A stretch of DNA of 64,000 nt from Caballeronia sp. INDeC2 (GTDB lineage Bacteria; Pseudomonadota; Gammaproteobacteria; Burkholderiales; Burkholderiaceae), in the NCBI RefSeq assembly GCF_023631325.1, contig NZ_JALQDG010000003.1:558001-622000 (forward strand), read 5' to 3'. Shown piece by piece: positions 19,457-29,408 of the stretch. Positions within the stretch are counted from its first letter, which is position 1; each line of letters starts with the position of its first letter. Both the position numbers and the translations under genes were made by a program. The notes under the pieces were generated by a model. That model was not told the origin of the DNA, made no database searches, and saw nothing but the letters and a program-made list of their open reading frames with translations.

Positions 19457-22400
19457 CGAACCTCATGACATCCGTCGACGACACCGGCGTGCAGGAACTC
19501 GATGTCTTCTCGTGCGCGCTCGATGGCGTCAATCAGATCGAAGCGTCCGCCGGCACGGGCAAGACCTGGAACATCTGCGCGCTGTACGTGCGCCTGCTGC
19601 TCGAAAAGCGCCTGTCCGTCGAGCAGATTCTCGTCGTGACCTTCACGAAGGCGGCGACCGCCGAGTTGCACGAGCGCATCCGCTCGCGGCTCGCAGGCGT
19701 TGCGCATGCGATCGAAAACGGCGATGCGGCCGGCGATCCCTTCATCGAGCAACTCTTCGAAACGACGCTCTCGGAGATCGACGCGCAGGAGGCCGCGAAG
19801 CGCTTGCGCATCGCCGTGTCCACGTTCGACCAGGCCGCGATCCACACGATTCACGCGTTCTGCCAGCGCGCGCTGCAGGAAGCGCCGTTCGCCGCCGCGA
19901 TGCCGTTCGCGTTCGACATGGAAGCCGACGACAGCGCGCTGCGCTTCGAGCTCGCCGCGGATTTCTGGCGCGAGCGCGTGGAGCCGGTCGCGGCGCGCAC
20001 GCCGTCGTTCGCATCGTGGCTCGTCGCGAAGGGCGCGGGGCCGGCATCGCTCGATGCGCAGCTCGCGCGGCGTCTGAAGAAGCCGCTCGCCGCGTTGCGC
20101 TTCGGTGGCACGGACGCCGCCGCAGCGGCGGACACGCAGGCGCTGTTCGATGAAGCCTGCGCGTTGTGGCACGCCGAGCGCGACGGAATCGCGAAGCTGC
20201 TCTTCGACGCCGAAGCCACGCTCAACAAGACGACGCACAAGCGCACGATCATCGATGCGGCCATCGAGGCGTGGGCCGACTACTTCGCCAACGCCGACTG
20301 TCATGCGCCGCCGCCCAAGGAAGCGCTCAAGCTCACCGCGACCGCGCTCGCGAAGGGCACGAAGGGCAAGCACGCGCCGCCCATGCACGCGTTCTTCGAT
20401 CAGGCCGATGCGCTCGCCGCGACCGCCGCCGCAGCCGAGGCGTCGCAGCGCGCGATATGGTTCGGCATCGTGCGCGACTGGCTCGATCACGCGCCATCGG
20501 AACTCGCCGCACGCAAGCGCGCGCGCCGCGTCGTTTCGTTCGACGACCTGCTGTCGAACCTGCATCACGCGCTCGTCAGGCATGCGTGGCTCGCCGACGC
20601 ATTGCGCGCGCGCTATCCGGCGGCGCTCATCGACGAATTCCAGGACACCGATCCGCTGCAATACGAGATCTTCAACCGCGTGTTCGCGCCGCACGGGCCG
20701 CTTTTTCTGGTCGGCGATCCGAAGCAGGCGATCTACAGCTTCCGCGCCGCCGACCTGCACACGTATCTCGCCGCGCGCGACGGCGCGAGCGCGCGTTATA
20801 CGCTCGCGGTCAATCAGCGCTCGACGCCGCAGATCATCGAGGCGTGCAATCGTGTATTCGAAGCGAATCCGGCGGCGTTCATTCTCGATGGGCTCGACTA
20901 TCAGCCGGTGCGTGCCGGCACGCGAAAGCGCGGGCCGTTCGTCGACGCAACGCCCGCCGCGGCCTATTCCGATATCGCCGATTTCTGCGTGTGGATGCTG
21001 CCGCACGGCGAATCCGCGCTTTTGAAAGCCACCGCGCAGCGCGAGGCCGCCGAAGCGTGCGCCGCCGAGATCGCGCGGCTCTTGCGCGGCGCGCAGCGCG
21101 GCGAGGTGACGATCGGCCGCGCGCCGCTTTCGGCGGGCGATATCGCCGTGCTCGTGCAGACGCATCGGCAGGGCAGTCTCGTGAAGCGCGTGCTCGCGGC
21201 GTGGGGTATCGGCAGTGTCGAGCTCGCGCAGGCGTCGGTGTTCGGCTCGCTCGATGCGGAGCAGATCGAGCGCGTGCTCGCCGCCATCGACACGCCGGGC
21301 GATTTGCGCCGTCTGCGCGCGGCGCTCGCAACCGACTGGTTCGGCCTCGACGCCGCCGCGCTCTGGAAACTGGAGCACGCGGACGCGGCCGATCCGCACG
21401 GCGAGCCGATCGATTCTACGAGCTGGGTCGAGCGCTTCTCGCGCTATCGCACGATCTGGCATGAGCGCGGCTTCGCGGTGATGTGGCGCACACTCGCGCG
21501 CGAGTTGTCGATCGCGACGCGTCTTGTCGCACGGCCCGATGGCGAGCGCAGACTCACGAACGTCAATCATCTGGCGGAGTTGCTGCAGGCGCGTTCGGCC
21601 GAACAGCCGGGCATCGCGCCGACGCTGCGCTGGCTTGCCGCGCAACGCGAGCAGCAGGGCGGCGGCGAGGAAGCGCAACTGCGTCTCGAATCCGATCGCA
21701 ATCTCGTGCAGATCGTGACCGTTCACAAGTCGAAGGGGCTGGAGTACGCGGTCGTGTTCTGTCCGTTTCTGAACGACGGCGCGTCGCGGGAATCGTCGAA
21801 ATCGGGCTTGCCCGACGCGCGCGAGTATCACGACGACGCGGGTGAAGCCGTGCTGCATTACGGCATCGAAGGCGAGCATGAGGAGCGCGTGAGCGCGGCG
21901 ATCGCACGCGAGCAGGCGGCCGAGCGCGCGCGCCTCGTCTACGTCGCGTTGACGCGCGCGGTGTTTCGCTGCTATGTCGTCGCGGGTTTCTATGTGTCGA
22001 ACCGGTCGACGAAGGAATCGCGCCGCAGCGTGCTCAACTGGCTCGTCGCGGGCAGCGGGAAGGAGTTCGATGCGTTCTGCGACGAACCGCCCGAGGAAGC
22101 GGACATCGTCGCGGCCTGGAATGCGGTCGCCGCGCGCTCGGACGGCGCGATCGGCGTTGCGCCGTTGCCTGTGATCGACATGCGCGAGCCGCTCGTCGCC
22201 AATGCGGCGAGTCGGCACGAGATCGCCGCGCGCGTGAATCAGCGCATCCTGCGCGATCGCTGGCGCATGGCGAGTTTCAGCTCGCTGATCGCCGCCGGCG
22301 CGCGCGACGAGGCGAATCAGGCACAGCCGGCCGAAGCGCGTCCCGATCACGACGAACTCGCCGCGCTCGACGACGCCGCGCGAGTAGTGGCGTCCGCACG

Positions 22401-23157
22401 CGACGATTCGCAGCTCGCCCCCGACGACATTCTCGCGTTCCCGCGTGGCGCGGCGGCGGGCGAGTGCCTGCATCGCATGTTCGAGCTTGCGGATTTCACC
22501 GATCCGTCCAGCTGGCCTGCCGCCGTCGAGCGCGCGCTGCACGAGCATCCGACGCCCGCGCCGGAAGCGCTCGCGCAGCGCCTGCGTCCGATGATGCTGC
22601 GTCTGCTCGCCGATACGGTCGCCGCCGAGATCGCGCCTGCCATGCAGCTACGAACCATCGCGATGACGCGCCGCATGAACGAGCTGGAGTTTCTCTTCCC
22701 GGCGCCCGCGCTCGATTTCACCGCGTTGCGGCGTTTGCTCGCCGCGCACGGTTTCCCCGACGTCGCGCTCGAAAACGGCGCGCTGCGCGGGTTCATCAAG
22801 GGATTCATCGACATGATCGTCGAGCATGAAGGCCGCTACTGGATCGTCGACTGGAAATCGAATCATCTGGGCGACGCCGCGTCCGACTACGCCGCCGCGC
22901 CGCTCGCCGTGGCGATGGCGGAACATGCGTATCACCTTCAAGCGCTCATTTACGTGGTGGCGCTGCATCGGTACTTGCGCGCGCGTCTGGCGGACTATGC
23001 GTACGACACGCATATCGGCGGATATCTGTATCTCTTCGTGCGCGGCGTGCGTCCCGACTGGCGCGACGGCGAAGCTGCCAGCGGCGTGCATCGCGGACGG
23101 CCGTCGCTGGAACTGGTCGACGCCCTCGATCGATTGATGTCGGGAGGCGCGGCATGA
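19453..23157 (+). CDS. recB: Exodeoxyribonuclease V beta subunit RecB (helicase/nuclease)
   Basis: 1234 residues from ATG 19453, overlapping the recC stop by 4 nt. RecB is the 3'-5' SF1A helicase and sole nuclease of RecBCD. The Walker A motif is IEASAGTGKTWNI near residue 30, and motif Ia is LVVTFTKAATAELHERI. Walker B is ALIDEFQDTDPLQYEIF, and motif V is VTVHKSKGLEYAVVF. The C-terminal RecB-family nuclease keeps its catalytic line, GFIDMIVEHEGRYWIVDWKS, with the Asp and DxK residues present. It overlaps recD by ATGA. All parts are intact, so the complex should be functional. Confidence 0.95.
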   Translation: MTNLMTSVDDTGVQELDVFSCALDGVNQIEASAGTGKTWNICALYVRLLLEKRLSVEQILVVTFTKAATAELHERIRSRLAGVAHAIENGDAAGDPFIEQLFETTLSEIDAQEAAKRLRIAVSTFDQAAIHTIHAFCQRALQEAPFAAAMPFAFDMEADDSALRFELAADFWRERVEPVAARTPSFASWLVAKGAGPASLDAQLARRLKKPLAALRFGGTDAAAAADTQALFDEACALWHAERDGIAKLLFDAEATLNKTTHKRTIIDAAIEAWADYFANADCHAPPPKEALKLTATALAKGTKGKHAPPMHAFFDQADALAATAAAAEASQRAIWFGIVRDWLDHAPSELAARKRARRVVSFDDLLSNLHHALVRHAWLADALRARYPAALIDEFQDTDPLQYEIFNRVFAPHGPLFLVGDPKQAIYSFRAADLHTYLAARDGASARYTLAVNQRSTPQIIEACNRVFEANPAAFILDGLDYQPVRAGTRKRGPFVDATPAAAYSDIADFCVWMLPHGESALLKATAQREAAEACAAEIARLLRGAQRGEVTIGRAPLSAGDIAVLVQTHRQGSLVKRVLAAWGIGSVELAQASVFGSLDAEQIERVLAAIDTPGDLRRLRAALATDWFGLDAAALWKLEHADAADPHGEPIDSTSWVERFSRYRTIWHERGFAVMWRTLARELSIATRLVARPDGERRLTNVNHLAELLQARSAEQPGIAPTLRWLAAQREQQGGGEEAQLRLESDRNLVQIVTVHKSKGLEYAVVFCPFLNDGASRESSKSGLPDAREYHDDAGEAVLHYGIEGEHEERVSAAIAREQAAERARLVYVALTRAVFRCYVVAGFYVSNRSTKESRRSVLNWLVAGSGKEFDAFCDEPPEEADIVAAWNAVAARSDGAIGVAPLPVIDMREPLVANAASRHEIAARVNQRILRDRWRMASFSSLIAAGARDEANQAQPAEARPDHDELAALDDAARVVASARDDSQLAPDDILAFPRGAAAGECLHRMFELADFTDPSSWPAAVERALHEHPTPAPEALAQRLRPMMLRLLADTVAAEIAPAMQLRTIAMTRRMNELEFLFPAPALDFTALRRLLAAHGFPDVALENGALRGFIKGFIDMIVEHEGRYWIVDWKSNHLGDAASDYAAAPLAVAMAEHAYHLQALIYVVALHRYLRARLADYAYDTHIGGYLYLFVRGVRPDWRDGEAASGVHRGRPSLELVDALDRLMSGGAA

Positions 23158-25163
23158 GCACGCTCGACGCAATGGAAGCGGCGCGTCCCGTTCCGGTGCT
23201 CGCCGACGAAAGCGCCGCGCTCGCCGAAGGCTTCGCGCGGCGCCTGAGCACGCTCGCGGCGCGGCTGGGCGCCGACGAGCGCGGCGTGCTGTGGGCCAAG
23301 CGCGCCGCACTCGCGATGAGCCGCGCGACCGCGCAAGGCCACGTGTGCCTGCCGCTCGCCGCGCTCGCCCGGCGACACGATGCACGCTTGTCCGAGGCGC
23401 GCGAGGCGCTGCTCGCGAGCGGCGTCGCGTGCCTTGCGCACAGTGACGCGCGCGCGGACGCCGCCGATCTGCTGCCGCTCGTCATCGACGAGGATGGGCG
23501 GCTCTATCTCGCGCGCTACTTCGATTACGAGCGGCGGCTCGCGCGGGCGCTCGTCGAACGCTCGCGCGATGCGCGTGTGCCGGTCTCGCAGAAGGACATC
23601 GCGCAGCAAGCCGGGCGCATCGCGCGTTATTTCGGTCCGCGCCAGGACGACGATATCGACTGGCAGCGCGTCGCCGCATTGGTTGCGCTGGCGGGGCGGC
23701 TGACGATCGTGAGCGGCGGGCCGGGTACCGGCAAGACGACGACGGTGGTCGGCGTGCTCGCGTGCCTGCTCGATGCCGACCCGGAAGTGCGCATCGCGCT
23801 CGCCGCGCCGACCGGCAAAGCCGCGCAGCGCATGCAGGAGGCGCTCATCGAACGAGCGGACAAGCTGCCGCCGGAACTCGCCGAGCGCCTGCCGCGCACG
23901 TCGTTCACCTTGCAGCGGCTGCTCGGCGTGCAGTCGGACGGGCGCTTCCGGCATCATCGCGACAATCCGTTGCCGTACGACGTGATCGTCGTCGACGAAG
24001 CCTCGATGATCGACGTCGCGCTCGCGGCGCATTTGCTCGAAGCGCTCGCGCCTTCGAGCCGTCTCGTGATGCTCGGCGACAAGGATCAGCTGTCGGCCGT
24101 GGAAGCCGGCGCGGTGTTCGCGGAACTGAGCGCGCAGCCGTCGTTCAGCCCAGCGGGCGTGGCGCGCATCGCGTCGGCGCTCTCGATCGATGCGAAGCGG
24201 CTCGAAGCGGCGTTGCCGTACGCCGAGACGACGACGAGCGAGCCGCAACTGGGACTCTTCGACGCCGCGCCCGTCGACGATTCCGAAGGCTACGGCGCGC
24301 TCTTCGATACGCTGCCCGAAGACCGGCGCGACGCCGCCAAGGAAGGCGAAACTCCGCTGACCGATTGCGTCGTCTGGCTGCAGAAGAACTATCGCTTCGG
24401 GCTGGATTCGGACATCGGCCGGTTATCGATCGCGATTCGCAACGGCGACGAGCAGGCTGCGCTCGATGCGCTCGATCCGTCCGGCGCGCGCGCGGCCGTG
24501 CTCTTCGACGACGGCGACGCGGCGCTGTCCGAACGCACGCTCGCGCGCCTCGCCAAAGGCTTCGCGCCGTATGCCGATGCATTGTCGGCCGTGCTCGATG
24601 GAACACGAGCCGATCACGCCCCGCTCTTCGACGCGCTCAATCTTTTCCGCGTGCTGTGCGCGACGCGCAAGGGACCGCGCGGCGTCGACGATGTGAACGC
24701 GCGTATCGCCGCGAAAGTGCGCGAGCAGGCGGGCATCGCGCTTGCGCTCGGTGCGCAGTGGTTCGCCGGGAGGCCGGTGATCGTCACGCGCAACGACTAT
24801 GCGCTTGGACTTTTCAACGGCGATATCGGCATTGCGCTGCCGGGCGCGGACGGATCGCTGCGCGTCGCGTTCCGCATGGCCGATGGCGCGCTGCGCTACG
24901 TATCGCCGGCCGCGCTGCCGCCGCACGACACCGCGTTCGCGCTCACGGTGCACAAATCGCAAGGCTCGGAATTCGAACACGCGGCGCTCGTATTGCCTGG
25001 CGCGTTCGTGCGCGTGCTGTCGCGCGAACTGGTGTACACGGCGATCACGCGTGCGAAGCGCAGGGTGGAAGTCATCGGCTCGGCGGCGATCTTCGCGCAG
25101 GCCGTGAGGGAGCCGACGCGGCGCGATTCCGGACTTGCGGCGAGAATGCGGCGTCTCACGTGA
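23154..25163 (+). CDS. recD: Exodeoxyribonuclease V alpha subunit RecD (helicase)
   Basis: 669 residues, starting inside the recB stop. RecD is the 5'-3' SF1B motor of RecBCD. The Walker A motif is SGGPGTGKTTTVVGVLACLL near residue 185, motif II is VIVVDEASMIDVALAAHLLE, and the C-terminal UvrD-like segment is ALTVHKSQGSEFEHAALVLP followed by LVYTAITRAKRRVEVIGS. An insert with acidic character around residues 345 to 400 (LGLFDAAPVDDSEGYGALFD) is longer than in E. coli RecD. The product completes the recCBD operon. Confidence 0.94.
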   Translation: MSTLDAMEAARPVPVLADESAALAEGFARRLSTLAARLGADERGVLWAKRAALAMSRATAQGHVCLPLAALARRHDARLSEAREALLASGVACLAHSDARADAADLLPLVIDEDGRLYLARYFDYERRLARALVERSRDARVPVSQKDIAQQAGRIARYFGPRQDDDIDWQRVAALVALAGRLTIVSGGPGTGKTTTVVGVLACLLDADPEVRIALAAPTGKAAQRMQEALIERADKLPPELAERLPRTSFTLQRLLGVQSDGRFRHHRDNPLPYDVIVVDEASMIDVALAAHLLEALAPSSRLVMLGDKDQLSAVEAGAVFAELSAQPSFSPAGVARIASALSIDAKRLEAALPYAETTTSEPQLGLFDAAPVDDSEGYGALFDTLPEDRRDAAKEGETPLTDCVVWLQKNYRFGLDSDIGRLSIAIRNGDEQAALDALDPSGARAAVLFDDGDAALSERTLARLAKGFAPYADALSAVLDGTRADHAPLFDALNLFRVLCATRKGPRGVDDVNARIAAKVREQAGIALALGAQWFAGRPVIVTRNDYALGLFNGDIGIALPGADGSLRVAFRMADGALRYVSPAALPPHDTAFALTVHKSQGSEFEHAALVLPGAFVRVLSRELVYTAITRAKRRVEVIGSAAIFAQAVREPTRRDSGLAARMRRLT

Positions 25164-25188
25164 ACGCAGGACAACAAGGAGCCGACCG

Positions 25189-25602
25189 ATGACGATGACC
25201 GACAGCCTCGCCGTGCCGCCGAACGAAATCGAGCTGACGGCCGTGCGCGCGCAGGGCGCGGGCGGTCAGAACGTCAACAAGGTGTCGAGCGCGATCCATC
25301 TGCGTTTCGACATCCGTGCGTCGTCGCTGCCGGAGCACATCAAGGCGCGTCTGCTCGCGCTTACCGACAGCCGCATCACGCGCGACGGCGTGATCGTCAT
25401 CAAGGCGCAGGAGCATCGCACGCAGGACATGAATCGCGCGGCGGCGCTCGCGCGGCTCGACGAACTGATTCGCAGCGTCGCCGTCACACGGCGCAAACGC
25501 ATCGCGACGAAGCCGACGCGCGCATCGCAAATGCGTCGTGTCGAAGGCAAGGTGAAGCGCGGCGCGATCAAGGCGGGCAGGGGTCCGGTGCGTGGGGATT
25601 GA
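25189..25602 (+). CDS. arfB: Peptidyl-tRNA hydrolase ArfB (ribosome rescue)
   Basis: 137 residues from ATG 25189, with AAGGAG at 25176. ArfB (YaeJ) enters stalled ribosomes and hydrolyses peptidyl-tRNA. The catalytic GGQ is at residues 25 to 27 in RAQGAGGQNVNKVSSAIHL, and the basic C-terminal tail that occupies the empty mRNA channel is present (VEGKVKRGAIKAGRG preceded by TRRKRIATKPTR). It lies 25 bp after recD and may be cotranscribed with the recombination operon. The length matches the family. Confidence 0.92.
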   Translation: MTMTDSLAVPPNEIELTAVRAQGAGGQNVNKVSSAIHLRFDIRASSLPEHIKARLLALTDSRITRDGVIVIKAQEHRTQDMNRAAALARLDELIRSVAVTRRKRIATKPTRASQMRRVEGKVKRGAIKAGRGPVRGD

Positions 25603-25675
25603 GTCAGCCCCTTGTTGCTTCGGCGGCACATCGATGCGCGGGCCGACGAAGCACGGCTTCAGCACATCGCGGAGA

Positions 25676-25870
25676 TCACGCGTCCGAGGTCGGCGAAGCG
25701 TAGTAGTTGCGGATCGTCAGAATTTGGACCGCTCGGAACTGCGGCCAGATGATATGCGTGATCAGCGCGTGATTTGGCGTCACCAGGTCGTGCGTGTCTT
25801 TCCAGTAATCGAACATCGGCTCGAGATGATGGAAGATGCGGCGACGATCGTGTAGACGAGCGTCTTTCAT
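25676..25870 (-). CDS. Short hypothetical frame, possibly a gene remnant
   Basis: 64 codons giving a protein-like, aromatic- and histidine-rich sequence (EPMFDYWKDTHDLVTPNHAL, then HIIWPQFRAVQILTIRNYYA). Such composition is unlike the Arg/Ala-rich products of chance frames in this DNA. There is no clear ribosome binding site and no family I can name. It may be a small gene or the surviving end of a larger one. It lies in the 550-bp gap between arfB and the DMT transporter. Confidence 0.3.
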   Translation of the reverse strand: MKDARLHDRRRIFHHLEPMFDYWKDTHDLVTPNHALITHIIWPQFRAVQILTIRNYYASPTSDA

Positions 25871-26055
25871 CCTGCATTGCGGGCGACGCGTACTAATGCT
25901 ATTTCGCGCTGAACCAGCGCGCTATAACTACTAGCTTGTCAGGCCGTGCGTGGTCCAGCCCGGTTAAACCTACGAGGGCGACACTTGGGCAGCCCACGAT
26001 CGGCTGGCAAGCGTGGCCAAATTGCGTGTGACCACGGGCCTAAACGGGCTGCTTT

Positions 26056-26118
26056 CCTTGGTTAATTTCTTTGCGTTAGCCAAAGAAAGTGACTGCCGCT
26101 CTAGGAAGGGGCAGTGCT
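26056..26118. repeat. Intergenic palindromic repeat element (TTTCTTTG/CAAAGAAA)
   Basis: TTTCTTTG, GCGTTAGC, CAAAGAAAGTGACTGCCGC followed by GGAAGGGGCAGTGCTAATAAA. The inverted TTTCTTTG/CAAAGAAA dyad plus the GGCAGTGCTAATA tail resembles a dispersed intergenic repeat I know from Burkholderia genomes. It lies just past the 3' end of the DMT transporter gene. Only one copy is seen in this window. The remaining gap (25,871 to 26,055) shows nothing I can name. Confidence 0.4.
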
Positions 26119-26152
26119 AATAAACCGAAACCGATACAGGTTTCCCGCAAGC

Positions 26153-27085
26153 TCACGGCGCGACGCTGCGTCGCCCGGCAAAAGGCATGCGCTTCACGAA
26201 GCCCGTCGCAAGCGCGGTCCCCGCAAGCACGATCGCGCAACCCACGATCATCACCAGCGATACATGCTCGCCAAGAAAAAGCGCTCCCCACAAAATGCCG
26301 AAGAGCGGAATGACGAAGGTGACTGTCATCGCGCGAGCAGGCCCCGCAACCGCGACCAGACGAAAATAGATGAAATACGCGATGCCCGTGCACCCGATGC
26401 CGAGCGCGAGCACCGCACCCCACGCGTGCGCGGAAACCGGCGCGCCGGGCCACGTGAGAAACGCGATGGGCGCGAGCGTGAGGGTCGCGCCGATCATGCT
26501 GCCGGCAGCGTTGGTCAACGCATCGACGTCCATCAGATATTTCTTCGCGAAGTTGCCTGCGACGCCATAAAGCGCCGATGCCGCGAGCGCCGCGGCCGCC
26601 GCGAGCATGCCTTGCACCGGCAGGGCCGTGTCGTGCCCTCCGCGATCCGGCGCGATCTGATTCCACACCAGCACGAGCACGCCCGCGAAGCCGATCGCCA
26701 TGCCGATCGAGCGTGCCGTCGTCAGACGGTCCCGGAGCCACAGGAAGGCGACGAGCGCGCCGAAGAGCGGCGTCGTCGCGTTGATGACGGACGTCGCGCC
26801 GGCCGAAAGCGTCAGCTCGGCATACGCGAAGAGACAGAACGGCGCGGCGGAGTTGAGAATGCCGACGGCGAGCAGCTGAAGCCAGCGCGTGCGCAGCGTC
26901 TTGACGGTGGCGGCGAACGGGCGCCGCGCAAGCAGCATCGCGACCAGAAACACCGCGCCGATGCCCACGCGCAAGGCCATCAGCGGTGCCACGCCGAACT
27001 CGGCCACGCCGACGCGGATAAAGAGAAACGATGCGCCCCACAGGGCGGCGAGCACGATCAGTTGCAGCAGATTGGCGGGTGACAT
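26153..27085 (-). CDS. EamA/DMT-superfamily transporter
   Basis: 310 residues with ten hydrophobic segments in the duplicated 5+5 arrangement of the EamA family. It starts MSPANLLQLIVLAALWGASF, with the typical LWGASFLFIRVG first helix, and the second repeat reaches the characteristic end FVIPLFGILWGALFLGEHVS. Such carriers export amino acids, nucleobases or metabolites; the substrate is not predictable. It is a single leftward gene lying 115 bp beyond the lactate permease stop and might be cotranscribed with it. Confidence 0.85.
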   Translation of the reverse strand: MSPANLLQLIVLAALWGASFLFIRVGVAEFGVAPLMALRVGIGAVFLVAMLLARRPFAATVKTLRTRWLQLLAVGILNSAAPFCLFAYAELTLSAGATSVINATTPLFGALVAFLWLRDRLTTARSIGMAIGFAGVLVLVWNQIAPDRGGHDTALPVQGMLAAAAALAASALYGVAGNFAKKYLMDVDALTNAAGSMIGATLTLAPIAFLTWPGAPVSAHAWGAVLALGIGCTGIAYFIYFRLVAVAGPARAMTVTFVIPLFGILWGALFLGEHVSLVMIVGCAIVLAGTALATGFVKRMPFAGRRSVAP

Positions 27086-27200
27086 GGCGAGGCGGACTTC
27101 GGGATGCTGATTGAAAGTCCGCGCATGTTAGCACCGCGCCCGTATCGATAGAACGCTCGTCGAACGAGAGCGCAAGAAGCGGGAGAACCGCGCCGGATTT

Positions 27201-28802
27201 TCAGTGCGGCGGAATCATCCACGTCAGAACGTTCTGCTGCAGCCACACGAGCACGCCGAGCACGATCGTCAGCAGGATCGAATGCTTGAAGGTGCGCGCG
27301 AAGACTAGACCTTCCTTGCCTTTGAGTTCGGTCGTCGCGACGCCGGTCGAGATGTTCTGCGGCGAGATCATCTTGCCCATCACGCCGCCCGACGAGTTCG
27401 TCGCCGCCATCAGAACCGGATTCAGGTTCAGCTGATTCGCCGCGACCACCTGCAGATTGCCGAAGAGCGCGTTGCCCGACGTGTCGCTGCCGGAGAGGAA
27501 CACGGCCACCCAGCCGAGGAACGCGGACACGAGCGGGAAGAACGGCCCGACCGACGCCACGCCCAGACCCAGCGTGTAGTTCATGCCCGAGTAGTTCATG
27601 AGATACGCGAGGCCGACGATCGTCGCGACCGTCAGAATGGCGATGCGCGTCTGCACCCACGTATCCACGATCGCCGCGCCGTACTCGTGCACGGGCAGTT
27701 TCACCAAGAGCGCCGTGATGATCGACGCCACCAGAATCGCGGTGCCCGTCGCGAGCGGCTGGAAGTCCCAGATCGCGCCGTACGGCTGGTTATAGAGCGT
27801 GATGTAGACGGCCTTGTCGAGACCGGGCCACGCGATCTTGACATCGCCGATCAGGAAAATCTTGAGCACCGTCCACACGATCACGACCACCGACACGACG
27901 ATCCACGGCACCCAGCCGTGTCCGCCCGAGAGCGTTGCGCGGGTTTCGCCGAGGCGATCGACGTTCACGGCGAAGCGCTCGTCGGCGACGGGCTTCCAGA
28001 CGCGCAGGAACGCGATCGTGAGAATCAGCGAGACGAGCGACGAGAGCACGTCGGTGAGCGCGTAGCTGATGTAGTTCGACGTCACGAACTGCGTGAGCGC
28101 GAACGCGCCGCCCGAGACGAGCAGCACCGGCCAGATGCGCAGCATGTTGCGAAAGCCCGCATAGATGCCGATCACATAGAACGGCAGGAAAAACGCGAAG
28201 AACGGCAACTGGCGGCCGACCATTTTCGCGAGGGCGTCGGTCGGCAGGTGCGTGACCGCGCCGAGCACGGTGATCGGCACGCCGAGCGCGCCGAACGCGA
28301 CCGGCGCCGTGTTGAAGATGAGCGTGAAGGTGAGCGCTTCGAGCGTCGGGAAGCCAAGCAGGATCAGCAGCGAACTCGTGATCGCGATCGGCGTGCCGAA
28401 ACCCGAGATCCCTTCGAGCAGCGCGCCGAACGAGAAGCCGATCACGACGAGCACGATGCGCCGGTCGTTCGGCAGGTTATCGACCATCCACAGGCGAAAC
28501 GCCTCGAAACGTCCCGAGCGCTGCGCGACGTTGTACAGCAGAATCGCGGCGAAGACGATCCACATGACCGGCCACAGCGCGAAGACCGCGCCCGCCGCGA
28601 CCGAATCGAGCGCGAGCCCGACCGGGAAATGCCAGCCCGCCACGGCGATGATGAGCGCGAGAATCAACCCGGCAAGCGATGCCTGCCACGCGGGGCGGCG
28701 CGCCCAGCCCAGCAGCACGAGCACGAGGATGATCGGCAGCGCGGCGACGATGAACGATGCGAACAGGGAATGAGCGATCGGGGTGAGTAGCTGGTGGAAC
28801 AT
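27201..28802 (-). CDS. lldP: L-lactate permease
   Basis: 533 residues from ATG 28802 (MFHQLLTPIAHSLFASF), with GGAGA 6 nt upstream. It is a lactate permease family (LctP/LldP) proton symporter for lactate and glycolate, with about 12 to 14 membrane helices. Family landmarks are GFSFGALLEGISGFGTPIAI and, near the C-terminus, AVFLSGSDTSGNALFGNLQ followed by AATNSSGGVMGKMISPQNI. No lactate dehydrogenase gene is adjacent. A 42-residue membrane protein is encoded 193 bp upstream on the same strand. Confidence 0.93.
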   Translation of the reverse strand: MFHQLLTPIAHSLFASFIVAALPIILVLVLLGWARRPAWQASLAGLILALIIAVAGWHFPVGLALDSVAAGAVFALWPVMWIVFAAILLYNVAQRSGRFEAFRLWMVDNLPNDRRIVLVVIGFSFGALLEGISGFGTPIAITSSLLILLGFPTLEALTFTLIFNTAPVAFGALGVPITVLGAVTHLPTDALAKMVGRQLPFFAFFLPFYVIGIYAGFRNMLRIWPVLLVSGGAFALTQFVTSNYISYALTDVLSSLVSLILTIAFLRVWKPVADERFAVNVDRLGETRATLSGGHGWVPWIVVSVVVIVWTVLKIFLIGDVKIAWPGLDKAVYITLYNQPYGAIWDFQPLATGTAILVASIITALLVKLPVHEYGAAIVDTWVQTRIAILTVATIVGLAYLMNYSGMNYTLGLGVASVGPFFPLVSAFLGWVAVFLSGSDTSGNALFGNLQVVAANQLNLNPVLMAATNSSGGVMGKMISPQNISTGVATTELKGKEGLVFARTFKHSILLTIVLGVLVWLQQNVLTWMIPPH

Positions 28803-28995
28803 CGGGTCTCCTTCTCTTTGTCGTGAGCCGAAGCGGCGCAAAGCAAAGCTGCGATGCGCGCGGAGTTCGATGTTCGGCAGCGGTCAGCCGCGAGCTTAAG
28901 CAAACGCATAACGCGCTCACTAAGAATAGGGCGCGAACGGCGTGCGTCAAGGCGTGAATGCATGTTCGAGGACGCGTCGTCGTGCAGCGGGGGCG

Positions 28996-29124
28996 TCAGC
29001 CCTCGGCCACCGCTTCCGGCGCGCGACCGTCCTGACCGGCAGATGGCGTCCGGCGGAACACCCACACGGTCAACAGGCCGAGCGAGGCGAGCATCCACAG
29101 CAGGAAAAACATAAAGGCCATCAT
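28996..29124 (-). CDS. 42-residue single-pass membrane protein
   Basis: Tandem ATGATG start preceded by GGGGGA. The product starts MMAFMFFLLWMLASLGLLTV, one membrane helix, and ends in a polar tail (RRTPSAGQDGRAPEAVAEG). The good ribosome binding site and clean hydrophobic-then-polar pattern support a real gene. It lies upstream of the lactate permease on the same strand and could be in the same transcript. I do not recognise a named family. Confidence 0.6.
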   Translation of the reverse strand: MMAFMFFLLWMLASLGLLTVWVFRRTPSAGQDGRAPEAVAEG

Positions 29125-29408
29125 GTCCGATCCCCCGATACGGAAAAGTGCGCCGATGCCGCGAGCGGAGTTTTGATACTTTGGTCGCGGCTGCGACGTG
29201 AACGTATAGGGGAGCTATATAGCCAGAACCGTGCCAAACGTCTGGCGAAATGTGCCGAAGCCTTGTCGGATAAGGAAAGTGTCGCGGCGCACAGATGCGC
29301 AATTTCCGCGCGAACGCGCGTGTTCACCGGAAAATGTTGCAGCGATGTTACGCAGCAGCGCGCAAAACGGTTTTTTGTCTCAGCGCGCGTGTCACACGAC
29401 AGGGGTGA

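Noticed and set aside
19060..22548. A leftward open frame of over 1100 codons opposite recB
   Set aside because: Same Arg/His-rich mirror composition and no ribosome site; recB carries all helicase and nuclease motifs.
26076..27134. A longer leftward frame overlapping the DMT transporter
   Set aside because: Arg/Gly-rich product without membrane segments; the transporter frame on the same strand has ten helices.
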